A stretch of 64,000 bases of DNA from Daucus carota subsp. sativus (Eukaryota; Streptophyta; Magnoliopsida; Apiales; Apiaceae). The notes under the pieces were generated by a model, which saw only the letters and a list, made by a program, of their open reading frames with translations, ran no database searches and was not told the DNA's origin. Position 1 is the first letter of the stretch; each line of letters starts with the position of its first letter. The stretch lies in assembly GCF_001625215.2 (NCBI RefSeq), contig NC_030383.2, forward strand, positions 63,478,949 through 63,542,948, in the 5' to 3' direction. The position numbers were made by a program, and so were the translations under genes. This document shows, piece after piece, positions 47,774 through 61,900 of the stretch.

Positions 47774-50700
47774 ATGGTAGCGCGGTTTTTCCGCTTATTT
47801 TTATGTATTTTTTGTGATTTTTTATGAATTTGTGTTGTTATTTAGTTGATTGAAGTTGATTGAAATGTATATGTTTATGATTTGTGTGAGATTGTAGATG
47901 AATGTGATTGGATGATTAGTTGTGTTGAAGTGGATTAGCAGCGCGGAGATTAGGCGATAATGTATCGGAGTGTGTTTGAGTTTGTAGATGTGTGTTGTTT
48001 GATGATTTGTATGGTGTTTTAGAGAAATGTGATTGGATGAGTAGTTGTGTTGGAAGCGCGGAGATTAGGCGATAATGTATGTGTATTCGTGTTTTTGTTT
48101 GATATTGTAGAGGAATGTGACTGGATGATTAGTTGTGTTAAGGTGGATTAGAAGCGCGGAGATCAGGTGATAATGTATCAGAGTGTGTTTGATTTTGTAG
48201 GTGCGTGTTTTTGTTTGATGATTATTGTGGTGTTTTAGAGGAATGTGATTGGATGAGTAGTTGTGTTGAAGTGGATTGGAAGCGCGGAGATTTGGTGATA
48301 ATGGATTGGAGTGTGTTTGATTTTGTAGATGCGTGTTTTTGTTTGATGACTTGTGTGGTGTTTTAGAGGAATGTGATTGGATGAGTAGTTTGTTGAAGTG
48401 GATTAGAAGCGCGGAGATTAGACGATATTGTATGGGAAAGTTAGTCGATTTTTTAGATGCATGTTTTTGTTTGGTATTTGTAGAGTAATATGATTGGATG
48501 AGTATTGGTGGTTTGATTAGGTTTAAAGTATTGAGCTTAGTTGACTAATGACTGACTGTTTTTGATTTAGTAGTAAGCTGATTAGGTTAGGACCATGAAG
48601 ATCAGTTGACTAATGGTTGACTTCTTAGTGTTTAGGGATGAAATATATTCTGGATTTTATATATTTGAATTTGTATGACTGCTTTCGTCGATTGGATTAG
48701 TGGTGGTTTGATTAGTTTAGAAGCGTGAAGATCAGTTGACTAATGGTTGACTCTTTGGGTTAGGGTTGAAATGTAATTTTGAGTTTGAAGATTATTATAT
48801 TCGATTATCCGTTCGATATTTTGGGGGAATGTATTAATATATTGGCTCGATTAAACCAGCAGAGTGACCAGTGCGTGAATGTTTTGGGTTAAGGGATGCA
48901 ATATATATATGATTTTAGGTGCATATTTGCATTGGCTGGGTTGTTAAAATGTTTAGATGAATGTGAAAATATGATTAGGATTTTGAGTTATCAGTTTGAT
49001 TAGGACTAGGAATGTGAAAATCTGTTGACTAATGGTTTTTTTGGTTTTGTTTTGTTTTAGGGATGAATTTTTTGGGTTAAGGGATGGAATATATACACAT
49101 ATATGATTTTAGATTCATATTTGTTTTGGCTGGGTTGTTAGATGTTTAGAGGATTGTATTGAGTTGTTAGTTTAATTAGGACCAGGAATGTGAAAATTTG
49201 TTGACTAATATCTTTTTTTTTTTTTTTGGTTTAGGGATGAAATTTATAGTTGATTCTGTAGATGCTGTAGATGCATATTTGTATTGTCTGTGATGTTAGG
49301 TGTTACAGGATAATGTGTCGTATTGTCGGTATGTTTTGATTTAGCAGCTGTCCATTAGTTGACTAAGTGTTTATTTTCGGGCTTAGGGTTGGACTTTGGA
49401 ATATATAATAGATTGTGGAGATGCGCATTTATTTATATGCATTATTAGATGTTTTAGGGCAATATTGGTTTATTCAATTTAAGCAGCTTGAAGATTAGTT
49501 GACGAATGGTAGGATATTTGGCTTTGAATTTCTAATCCATTCGGAGCAGCACTATTGAGTTGTTTTAGCAACATATATCTCAGTTAGTTTATATCACTGA
49601 AATTGAATTTGCTCTTATGGCCGTCACAAATATGTAATTAAGGGTAAAGACTTCATTTTCTTCAATAAGTGTTGTTAAGGCTTTTGCTATAGATAGTGAA
49701 CAAGGAAACAAGTAAGAAGGGGTATTAATCTTTCCAAGGACTTAGGAGGAGAAATGAAGGGGAAATATATTGACTTATTGCTGTCTTTTTTATGGGTCTT
49801 AATAAAGCTGTAAAAAGCCAAATATGATGGGTGACAATTATTTTGAAAAATGGCCCCAATCTCCCATATACTTGAAGTAATGCCCAAAATAACAGAGTTG
49901 AAAAATATGGCCCCAAATACCAGTTACAGACGCTGATAATCTAGCGTTTTCAATTTTGGGATGAAAACGCTAGATCGTGTAGCGTTTTGCTGTTTTAACC
50001 CAAGCAAAACGCTACACCGTGTGGCGTATATTAGGTTAACCTAATTAGACGCTACACCAGGTAGCGTTCTAATTAGGGTTAACCTAATTAGCTACACGAA
50101 ACGCTAGACGATGTAGTGTTTTTGATAAATAACCAAAACGCTACACGATGTAACGTTACTAAATGGTATTTGGGGGCCATTTTTGTGGATCCTGATATTT
50201 AGGGTATTAATGATGAATATATGGGTAGTCAGGGCCGACACTCAATTATTTTTGGACAGTTGAAGCATATTTTACCTGTTTATGTTATACAGGTCTATTA
50301 CAGGGCCCCTGTTCATACATGTAAAACATCTAAAAAATGTCCTGTTAAGTTTTACCGCTGGAATTTTTAAAAAAATATTTCGTTTGTAGTAAGTGGTGAA
50401 TGTTTGGGTTTTTAATATCAGCCATAAACCTTTGAATATATGGTAACCTACAAGCTGCAATAGGGTGCTAGCTGTTATATGCCTTGCCAATCATATTCGT
50501 CAGTAAGTATTATGAAATTTAAAAACTTCTTAGAAATTATATGTTATCAAAATGAAGATGTTGATAAATGTATGCTTACAGTGGACAAGTTTTATTCGTT
50601 TGAGCTCTATATATGTTTACTGGGCCTTTGAAATGGTTATATTATGTAATATGAACATATAATAATTAGTTGTTATAAGCTATATATGTGAATATTTTAT

Positions 50701-52404
50701 CTCTGTGTCTCTAGTTGTAGTAATGGATTTTGCCTCTGCTTTGCTGGTTGATTGATCATACTACTTGATATGTAGAAAAGATAGATAAATAATATTTCTG
50801 GCGGCATTTCATTTCTAGTTCTGTACTTCTATGTAATCAATTTCATCATGTAAGTGCGCTGATGCTTGTAATATGTAGGTTGTCTTGGCCAGCTTAGGGA
50901 TCGGATCTTTTGTCTGGGTTGAGGATCCGGACGATGCTTGGATAGACGGGGAAGTTGTAGGTGTCAATGGAGAGAAAATTGAAGTTCTTTGCACTTCAGG
51001 GAAGACGGTGAGAACTCTTACAGCTATTGAGGGACTTGATTTGTTCTCACTTATTTCACACTGTTCTAATTGAAGTTCACACTAAACCTAATAAAAATTG
51101 TTCCTGTTCTTGTGCTTTGTTTCTTGTTGTGGTATCTTATTTTCTTACATGGAGCAAGCTCCTGAACTTTGGTGTTAAATTTGTGTTATAGGTGGTGGTT
51201 AGTTCTTCCAATGTCTACCCCAAGGATGCTGAAGCACCGCCATGCGGAGTGGATGATATGACAAAACTTGCTTATTTGCATGAGCCAGGGGTTTTAAGTA
51301 ATTTAAAATCTAGATATGATATCAATGAAATATATGTAAGTTCAGCGCACTCCTTGTCGCCTGGCCAGTTAGCTGGAAGGCATCTGTTTAGTGATTCATG
51401 TGTAAGTGTGGGTCAAAGCTAATTAACATTATGGTTCCGCAGACTTACACAGGAAACATTTTAATTGCTGTAAATCCTTTTAGAAGATTACCACATTTGT
51501 ATGATAGCCACATGATGGCACAGTATAAAGGTGCTGCCTTTGGTGAGCTAAGTCCTCACCCATTTGCTGTTGCTGATGCAGCATACAGGTACCATGTTAA
51601 CATTTCTCATTTTTATGGCTTAACACAGATATTATCTAATAATAATATTTTGATCTACATTAACAAGATCATTTTTGAATGCAGAGTTATGATCAATGAG
51701 GGTATCAGTCAGTCGATTTTGGTTAGTGGTGAGAGTGGGGCTGGTAAAACCGAAAGCACAAAGCTGCTTATGCATTATCTGGCTTATATGGGAGGAAGAG
51801 CATCGACTGGGGGAAGGTCAGTTGAGCAGAAAGTCCTAGAGGTAATTTGTCTTGCATGAAATTTGTTTGTTAGGATCGCAAGTAAAGTACAAAGTCATAA
51901 TAGTATAGAACTGGAATGCTGGATTCTTGTCTTTTCCTCACTGCATATGATACAGGTATATGATTACATAACTCTATATACACATTTCACTTTTTTGCAG
52001 TCCAATCCTGTCCTAGAAGCTTTTGGCAATGCAAAAACTGTCAGAAACAATAACTCTAGGTGCGAGAGATTGCATAATTACAATAATTTCACGTTTTAAA
52101 ATTTGAATACAAGTGGTGTTTCCTAGTTCCTGTGTGTCGTTCTTTGTCTGCTTGTAAGTTGTGTTTGTAAATGCTGTAGTCGATTCGGGAAGTTTGTTGA
52201 GATTCAGTTCGATCAGAAGGGAAGGATTTCAGGAGCTGCTATCAGAACTTATCTATTGGAAAGATCCCGTGTTTGTCAACTCTCTGACCCTGAAAGGAAC
52301 TATCACTGTTTTTACATGCTTTGTGCTGCACCACAAGAGGTAATAAATTCTAAATAAGCATTTTCTCGTGATGACTCACACTTGGCTCATTGCATTATTT
52401 CAAG

Positions 52405-52494
<90 letters not shown>

Positions 52495-55400
52495 CTTAGT
52501 TCGGGTCTTAATGCACTGTTTTTTTGTAAACAATTAGTCTTTGATTGACATTTAGCAATTCACTTTGTGTTGTGTATACTTTATGCTGGCTATTTTGAGG
52601 ACTTTGTATATTCTGATGCTGTCAGGAGCTCCAGAGGTACAAGTTGGGAAATCCAAGAACATTTCATTATCTTAACCAATCAAATTGCTATGAGATAGAT
52701 GGATTGGATGAATATAAAGAATATGAGGCAACAAAAAGGGCAATGGATGTTGTTGGAATCAGCAGTGAGGAGCAGGTAATTTGATTAAGTCTCATTTTAT
52801 ATGGGAATGACAAATTCTTCAAGAATGAAGTTGCTGTAGATTGTTATTTGTTAATGCCAAAAGTAATGTTCTTTTTAGGAAGCAATTTTTCGAGTTGTGG
52901 CTGCAATACTCCATCTAGGTAACATTGAATTTGCGAAAGGATTGGAAATGGACTCATCTGTGCCCAAAGATGATAAATCGTGGTTCCATCTAAGAACTGC
53001 AGCTGAATTATTCATGTAAATGAGTGTTCATATACATCTGTTTGTTCTAACTATGTATTCTTTGGCAAATGCAGTACTCGAGTGTGACCTTTTAATCGTC
53101 TAATTCTTTTTCAGGTGTGACATTAAGGCTTTGGAGGATTCCCTCTGCAAACGCGTTATAGTGACCCGTGATGAAACCATCACCAAGTGGTTGGACCCAG
53201 ATTCTGCAGTCACGAGTAGAGATGCATTGGCGAAAGTCGTGTACTCGCGATTATTTGACTGGTTAGCTTTATTTCAATTGCTTTAAAGCTGTGCACTACA
53301 CTGACTACTTCAATCATGTTTGCTTACCCAGTTATATCCTTATCGTTCTGAGGTTAATTGTTAAGTTTAACTAGTTTTCTTGTGCTTCTGTTCATGCAGG
53401 CTTGTGGATAAGATAAATAGTTCAATTGGCCAAGATCATGACTCAAAATACTTAATCGGGGTGCTTGATATTTATGGATTTGAAAGTTTCAAGACAAACA
53501 GGTGCTTAAGTGGTACGCCTATTGTTTTCATTGTTGTGAAGATCTGATCGATTGCAGTTAGCTGCAACAGGTTTTCACGTGACTTAGTCACCCCTAGTAG
53601 TCGAGTTTAGTATACCCACTTTTTCCAGCTGCCACATATCTTCTTTTGCCTTCTTATCTCTCATGTCTTGTAGCTAGAGCAGCCTGCCTTCAGATCAGGA
53701 TTCAGCCATGTTCTTCGATATGTCTGTATTTCTTTTGAATTTCTTTATGCTGCTCAGAAGCTTGCGACGGCCTATTTGTTGATCCTTCTTGCAATCTTTT
53801 TATAACTGAATCTGTCCTCAGGTGCTGTTTTCTACTACACTGCATAATGAGGGTGGGGTATATGGGTAATAACGATGGAGATCAAAAAATTCTTGAGGGA
53901 ATACGTAAGGGCCTAAGGGGATGGGTAAAGAAACTTTATGTGGGACAGATATTGGAATTGGGATCTTCACCTCATCGAAATCCCTATTTTTAACTTGTAT
54001 GATTTTTAGTTAGCTACATTAAATCTATCCTTGCGAGTTTGGATTCTTCCTTATAGAATAAATGACACTGTTATATGTCCTTGAGGTTTAAGTCTTGCAT
54101 CTTTACCTGCTGATAGTGCTTCTATGAATATTTGAAGTAACTAATTCTTTAATATTATTCAATATTCTTGTCAGACTTATCTCAGAATATAGTTATTTTG
54201 TATGATGAACCATCTTGACTGTTTCTTTTTCCATTAAAATTGAGAAGTCACGGAACCTATTCGGAGACTGCTGTACACAATTTATCTATGCAGATATCAG
54301 GCCACTGATTTTTATATATTGTTATGCTTGCATGTATGTTGAATCAACTGATTGAGAACATAAACCTCGTTCGTTAAATTCCAGCAGAAAATTAAGAGAA
54401 AAAAAAAAGGTTCATTAGCCTTTGTGACCTTCTGTATGAGGGAAACATTGAGCATTATATATTTATGTGCTTCTAAGATAATTTAAGATTGTTGTAGAGA
54501 AGGTTGTTGCTTCTAAGTATAGTAGCCTAATTAATCTGATTCCAGTTTATGTGCTTCCTTTGCAGTTTTGAGCAATTTTGCATCAACTTGACAAATGAGA
54601 AACTTCAACAACACTTTAATCAGGTTTTTGTCACTAGCATTTGCTTCCTGTTTCTCACCCTTGAAGATTGCCAGAGCAATTTTACAAATCTGCTTTATGA
54701 CAACTGATTCTGTTTGACAGCATGTTTTTAAAATGGAGCAAGAGGAATATACCAAAGAAGAAATTAACTGGAGCTATATTGAATTCATTGATAATCAAGA
54801 TATATTAGATCTCATTGAAAAGGTTTGTAATATGATCCCATGCTACATACTCTAGTTGTATATTCTTACCTCGTATTAGTTTTACTTTCGTTCTAGTTAC
54901 TGGAGATAAAGGGGAATATACAATTTAGTACTTGAATGTAGGTATCAAATATACGATTAAGTTTTTTTTTTTACAACTGATCCTTTTTTCTCTAATTGAG
55001 ACGCGTATCAAACAAAATGCTATATAGGACCCTTTTTCCTCTTAAGAAGAAATAATCCGATGCTCATTTGATTGTCCCAGTGATCGAGTAGAAGTACCTC
55101 ACAGAGTCCAAGGAGTGAGGCATAAGAGCATACACATGAACTATTCCATATATATCGTTATATAGTTAATGTTAATTGATACATTGTCAGCATGCAATTT
55201 GTAATTCAGCATTCTATACCAAACCTGTCTGTATCATAAAAGTTTTGTGTTGCACGTTTCTCTAGGGCAACTTGAACAACCTATAGATTTTTATGTACTA
55301 TTTCCACTGTTTGTCCTTCCACAGCTTCTCAAAATGTTTAAAACACTTGTAAATTTGTTGAGAAGTTTCATAATTCAAAAAAAGGAAAAAAATCTAAATT

Positions 55401-55874
55401 TTCTTAGGGTCCAAAAGGAACTTGTCAAGAGGTTTTCAATCTCAAACAACTTCTATATATTTCCAACATTTTTCTCAAAAGTCGTGGTTCTTTACTGGAA
55501 CAGCTTCTCTGATCCTAGGTGCAGGGTAAAGGCTAATTAAATCCAACTTCCTACTGCCGAGTGGGATATTATGGTTGTGTTTGGTTTATACAATGTTAAA
55601 GTTGTAGAGATTAAATTTTCTGACTTTTGGGGAAATTTTATTATTTGTGAAAAATCTTTAAATGACGTTTCACTTATGCCTAATCATGCATTCATCATTG
55701 ATTCTCAATTATAGGCTCACTTATGCCAATAATATATCAAACTTTGAACATATGTTGTCAATGCCATCATGCATGTTCGAGCTAGAGTTTAGCTGGTCTT
55801 TCTTCTCTATACTTCTATATCCATAAAACAAAATTCAATGCTAGTCAATTTCTAAAGTAATACACTGATTTTAT

Positions 55875-55925
<51 letters not shown>

Positions 55926-58900
55926 TTATTTATATCTAAAGTCCTCTCTGATGCATCCCTCTTCTGCTTCTTAGAAACCAGGTGGCATTATAGCTCTTCT
56001 GGATGAAGCTTGGTAAGTAAACACTGCAAATTGTCCTTGTAATATTTTTTTATGTATCAGATTTTAAGGTCAGTCAGTTTGTATTTATCATTTGATTTTA
56101 TTGTTATAATAACACAATCACGTATATTGTGTTCTGCAGCATGTTTCCAAGGTCAACTCATGAAACATTTGCCCAAAAGCTCTACCAGACGTTTAAGAAC
56201 CACAATCGATTCAGCAAGCCTAAACTCTCTCGTTCTGATTTCACCATTGGCCATTATGCTGGTGATGTAAGTTTCTTTATGTTCCATATTGACGTAGATG
56301 GTGCATATTCTGAACCTAGAAGATTAAGATGTATGGCAACCACAAGAATATTACTAATCAGATAACTAAATTTTCAGGTCACTTATCAAACGGATCTGTT
56401 TCTGGACAAAAACAAAGATTATGTTGTAGCTGAACATCAATCACTCCTAAATGCATCCTCCTGTTCATTCGTGTCAAGTTTGTTTCCACCATCCGAGGAT
56501 TCCTCGAAATCCTCAAAGTTCTCCTCTATAGGATCGCGTTTCAAGGTAGGGTCACTCCACATATCTTTTTCTCTTTAATGATATACTTCTTCCGGACCAT
56601 ATCATAACTAAAATTTCCTTATATTCTTTTAGCAACAACTGCAATCATTGCTTGAAACCCTCAGTTCAACTGAGCCTCATTACATCCGATGTGTAAAGCC
56701 TAATAATCTTCTCAAGCCAGCTATATTTGAGAACCATAATGTTTTACAACAACTACGTTGTGGGGTAGGTTCCTTACCGCATCACCATTTTATATTTATC
56801 AGGTTGCAACAAATTTGTCTTTATTTGTTTAAGGCTTTGACATATTATCATGTCTAACTTCAGGGAGTCATGGAGGCAATCAGAATAAGCTGTGCTGGAT
56901 ATCCTACTAGAAAACCGTTTTATGAATTTGTGGACCGTTTTGGGATCCTTGCTCCTGGAGTTTTAACCGGAAGGTACGGAGTTGATTTTGGATTGGTTTA
57001 TATATATATATGCGAACTCAATTAGTCATTATCTTGGTTTATTGTAATAAAATTAGTTCGGATGAGATTAAAGCTTGCAAGAGTCTTCTGGAAAAGGTGG
57101 GACTTGAAGGTTATCAGGTAATTTGGGTGCCGGAGATAAAATATGTTTTAGTGCATCTAAGCTTTCCATGACAAGGTTTATAATCGTCATACCATTATCT
57201 GCTAAATACCTTGTTCTGTTGATTTTCCATGATGAATTCATTTTTGGTTTTTAATGCAGATTGGTAAAACAAAAGTATTTCTAAGAGCTGGTCAGATGGC
57301 CGAGCTGGATGCTCGCAGAATTGAGGTTTTAGGAAGATCGGCTAGCATTATTCAGAGGAAAATTCGTTCGTACATGGCTCAAAAAAGCTTTATTTTGTTG
57401 CGTCAGTCTGTTTTGCAGATCCAATCTGTGTGCAGAGGTACTTAATTTGCTGAATATACATTGACTTTAGACAATTACAGTGATTTGTGTCTTCTTTTTA
57501 CTTTTAACCCTTATACTATCAGGAGAACTTGCTCGGCATATCTATGGTGGCATGCGGAGAGAATCCTCTAGCATAATAATCCAAAGGAATTTGCGTATGC
57601 ATCTTGCTAGAAAAGCTTATCAAGATCTGTGCTGTTCCGCCATTTGCATTCAGACAGGTATCCGAGGAATGGCTGCACGTAGTGATCTTCACTTCAGGAG
57701 ACAGACCAAAGCAGCAATTATAATTCAGGTGAAACTACTGTCACATGTTTTCTAAAGTTAACAAGGGACTCTTTTCCATGACGGTTTTACTTGAACCAAG
57801 CTATTCATGTTTTTGTGTCACTAAAGGAGATACATTTAATGTTGATTAATAGTTTGTATCCTCATGATATTGTTTTGTACATTATGTATTGGTAATTTAG
57901 AGCCGAATTTTTTCTTATGACATAGAACTGGTTTTTTTACAGAGCCACTGCCGTAAATTTTTAGCACACATGCACTATCAGGAGCTGATGAAAGCTGCCA
58001 TTACCACACAATGTGCATGGAGAGGAAAAGTCGCTCGTAAAGAGTTGCGAGCACTTAAGATGGTGACTATTGTTGCTTACTCTTCCTTGATGTCATTTTT
58101 ATATCTACTGGTTCTATTATCTTTTGTTCGCACTTGCCATTCATTAAAAGTAAAAATATAACCTTGCATCAGGAACAAGTTATACCACTCAGAGACACAT
58201 GTCATCGTTTTACCTTGTTGATGCTCAAAATAGAATAGACTGAAAAGAAATACGCGTTACAATTTTTTCCTGAAAAGAAAATTTGTCCACACCTTGGCTT
58301 GCTGTATCATATATTATATCTTGATTTTCATTCCCTGTCTCCCATTCTTTCTTGCCACCGACAGAAACGCAATCTAAAGAAAACGAAGAAATTGTTACAA
58401 CAATTTTATTGTAGTAAAGGGCTCTTTGTCTGTCCAAAGGAAAGTTTAAGAAAATTGAAATGTAAGCATTTATCAATTTCTACTTAATCACTTTATATTT
58501 TTCCTAAAATAGTTTTCTTATCGTTGATCATGCATATATAATCATCCCCAATTTAGCATCTACAAGTACTTTATGCAGTACAAATAGTTATCAAGAATTG
58601 CATAGCAACAATGGTTGGTAGCTTTCGACTGGGAATTGTAGTTTAATTGTGAGCTTGTTTCTCAAGTATGTTTACTTGGTGCATTTTGGTTGAAAAAAAA
58701 ATATTCAGTTCCATCTTCTTTCTGGTCTTATATGCAGGCTGCAAAGGAAACCGGTGCTCTCCAAGCTGCCAAGAATAAATTAGAGAAGCAAGTTGAGGAA
58801 CTGACATGGCGCCTACAGCTGGAGAAACGAATGAGGGTAAGTTGCATTCTGTGGCCATTATATTAGGAAGTATAGAAGAATCTTTGGAGCAGTAAGTTGA

Positions 58901-61900
58901 TGAGTCTGTAGTTCGAAGTGAAGATTAATATATGGCTGTTGCATAGAAAAATTCAAAATTTAGCTGTTATTTCAGAAGAAGCCAGTTTTTTGTATATGAT
59001 GTTCCAACTTTGTTGCTATTACTGTGGCCAAAGGATAGTGTATCTGTTCCTTGCCGAGGCCACGATCGCTACATAATAATGTTGATGAGGCTAGAAAACA
59101 AGTTCTCTAGGAGAAGCACAAGCATAACTTCATGACGCTTACTTAAATCACAACAGACACATGTGCGTGTGTGTGTGTGTATTTGTTCTTTACTGAATAT
59201 TTGCTGTCCTGAAGCTGAAAGGAATCCTGATGCCAAACGGCCAAATACACTGTTCTCAAAATTTATTATTAATCTAAAATATGTCTCGTTAAGAGATTTG
59301 TACTGTAATTCTGTGACGGTGATTTAGGCTGCTTGTCTTTATCATATATAATATACTCATCTCCATATCTGTTTCAGGCTGATCTGGAAGAAGCGAAAAC
59401 ACAAGAAAATATCAAATTACAATCTGCTTTGCAAGATGTGCAACTTCAGTTTAAGGAAGCTAAAGATTTGCTGATAAAAGAACGTGAGGCTGCCAAAAAT
59501 TTAGCAGAACAAGCCCCTGTCATACAGGAAGTCCCAGTTATTGATCAAGGGCTGATGGATAAGCTTGCTGCTGAAAATGAGAATTTGAAGGTTAGAAGTC
59601 TGTTTTTAGAAAAGAGATTGTCCGTAACACATGAATGAATACTTGGATTTTCACTTTTTAAGTTTTGACATGGAAATTTCTTGTATATGATTTCAGATTA
59701 TGGTCAGCTCTCTTGAAGTGAGAATTGGCGAAACAGAGAAAAAATATGAAGAGACAAGTAAACTTAGTGAGGAGAGGTTAAAGCAGGCCTTAGAGGCAGA
59801 GTCTAAGCTAGTTCAGTTAAAGACGGCTATGCACAGGTTGTGCTGAAAGGTGCCAGATTTATCTTCTAAATTTTCAGTAGATTAATGATACTTACTGTTA
59901 TTTTTATATGAAGGCTCGAGGAGAAAGTATCTGACATGAAAGCTGAGAACCAAAGCCTTCGCCAAGAATTGTCAAGTTCACCTGTTAAACGAGGGATAGA
60001 ATATCCATCAGTTCCACCAACTAAGGTTCATATCTCTTTGAGAAATCCAACAGTATCCTTCGGAAAGTATCTAATCTTCATCTGACTTATTTGCAGAATT
60101 TAGAGAATGGAAACATTGTATCTGAAGATAGCAGATTCAGTGTAAGTGTTTATGTATCAAATCTGTATAAATATTTGGAAGGTTTTTATGTTCTTGCCAT
60201 ATGCTAATAGAAAACATTTGTACTGCAGGAACAACCTGGTACACCTGCTAAGATTATGGGAACTGAGTCTGATAGTAACTTGAAGAGACCCCCAGTTGAT
60301 CGTCAACATGTAATTGCTGATTGAGACTACAAAGATTTTCTCTTCTTATTTTGTTGCCTTCAAGATAACTGATTGTAAATTATTGCCACAGGAGAATGTT
60401 GATGCTCTTATTGACTGTGTCATGAAAGATGTCGGGTTCAGTCAAGGTAAACCTGTTGCTGCCTTTACAATTTACAAATGTCTTGTACACTGGAAGTCTT
60501 TAGAAGCTGAAAAGACTAGTGTGTTTGATCGTCTCATTCAGATGATTGGTTCAGCAATAGAGGTAATTAGAACTGCTGAAGTCATCACTTGCATTTTTAC
60601 AACTTTTATCTAGTACCTCTGTAATTTTTTTTTGATCATTATTAATACCAACATGTCTACAATCTTGGGTAGATATATCCTACTGTTATAGGGCTATCAG
60701 CTATACCGGAGAATTAGTATAGGTTTTAGGTTAATGATCGTCATGCTTTTGTTAGTCAGCCTGAGAGAACAATATGCCGTTTGGTTGCATCTTTGAGCTG
60801 TTACTTGGCTGAATCTTTGATGTATATCCACTGTTCTAACTTCTAACATGAAGATGCTGTTCTGCTGTTTAAAAATTATTTGTTTTTATCTTTATCAGTT
60901 ACAAAAATGTGGTCACTCTCGGTGCTTAGTGCATAACTAGGTGGCGTATAAAAAACTGTTAATGTGTTAGTTCAATCTCAAGATGACGAGATCTAGGCAC
61001 GTAAGTGTAGAAATTCTGAGATCTGAACTAGCAAAAAGTTAGAAATTTCTGGATGATCTGTACTTGTTCTATCTTAATCAAATTGGCAAGGAGATAATAA
61101 TATTTCATCGTGAATTGCAATTTGCAATATCAGTTGTGATTCTTCTATTTTATAATTGTATATGATTCAAGTATCTAAGCCGCATTGTTAATATATTTAT
61201 GCGCACTAAACTCCATATTCTCTAAGCTTTTAAGAGGAGAAAAACAATAGATAGAAGGAATCATTGCTTGTTTCCCCGCTATTTAACTCGATGCATCTGC
61301 CACCTGCTACCATATGTCCAAACTAGTTGGGGAGGTTTCTAAAGATTCTTACACACTTGTAAAACACTAGAAGTCGATGAGAAAATATGTAGTAATTTCT
61401 AATTTGTGTTTCCTGTCAAAGAAAATCAAATTGGATGATTCTAGTACCTCCATTTCAGAATGATGACTGAAAATATACATCTTTCTGAAATTATGATAAC
61501 ATATTAAGGTAGATATGATAATCTGTATAAAACTTGCACCATACTGATTCTTCATATCACCAAGTTCATAATCTTTTTAAAATTATGATATACATATTAA
61601 GTTAGATATAGTAAACTATTCAAAACTTGCACCATACCGATTCTGCATATCAGCAAGTTCAAATCTGTTTCTTTTCTAATTATATGATCCTTTCAACTAT
61701 AAATTGTTACAGTACTTGCATTGTTTAGAGGAAAAATTGATTCTATTCTATGCTACATTTCCTAAACAGCAGACAACCTTGTGTAATTGCAGGATCAAGA
61801 TAACAACGAGCACATGGCATATTGGCTGTCGAATACATCCACATTATTATTTTTGCTTCAAAGAAGCTTAAAGCCTACTGGTGCTCCTGGTGGAAGTTCA

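Larger units (their letters stand above)
47777..50878 (+). other. First intron of the myosin gene
   Basis: 3.1 kb, from GTAGCG directly after the ATG to ATATGTAG. It contains a minisatellite (47900-48480), degenerate repeats to about 49520, and a palindrome-rich repeat at 49845..50185. No coding sequence is seen. Confidence 0.75.
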
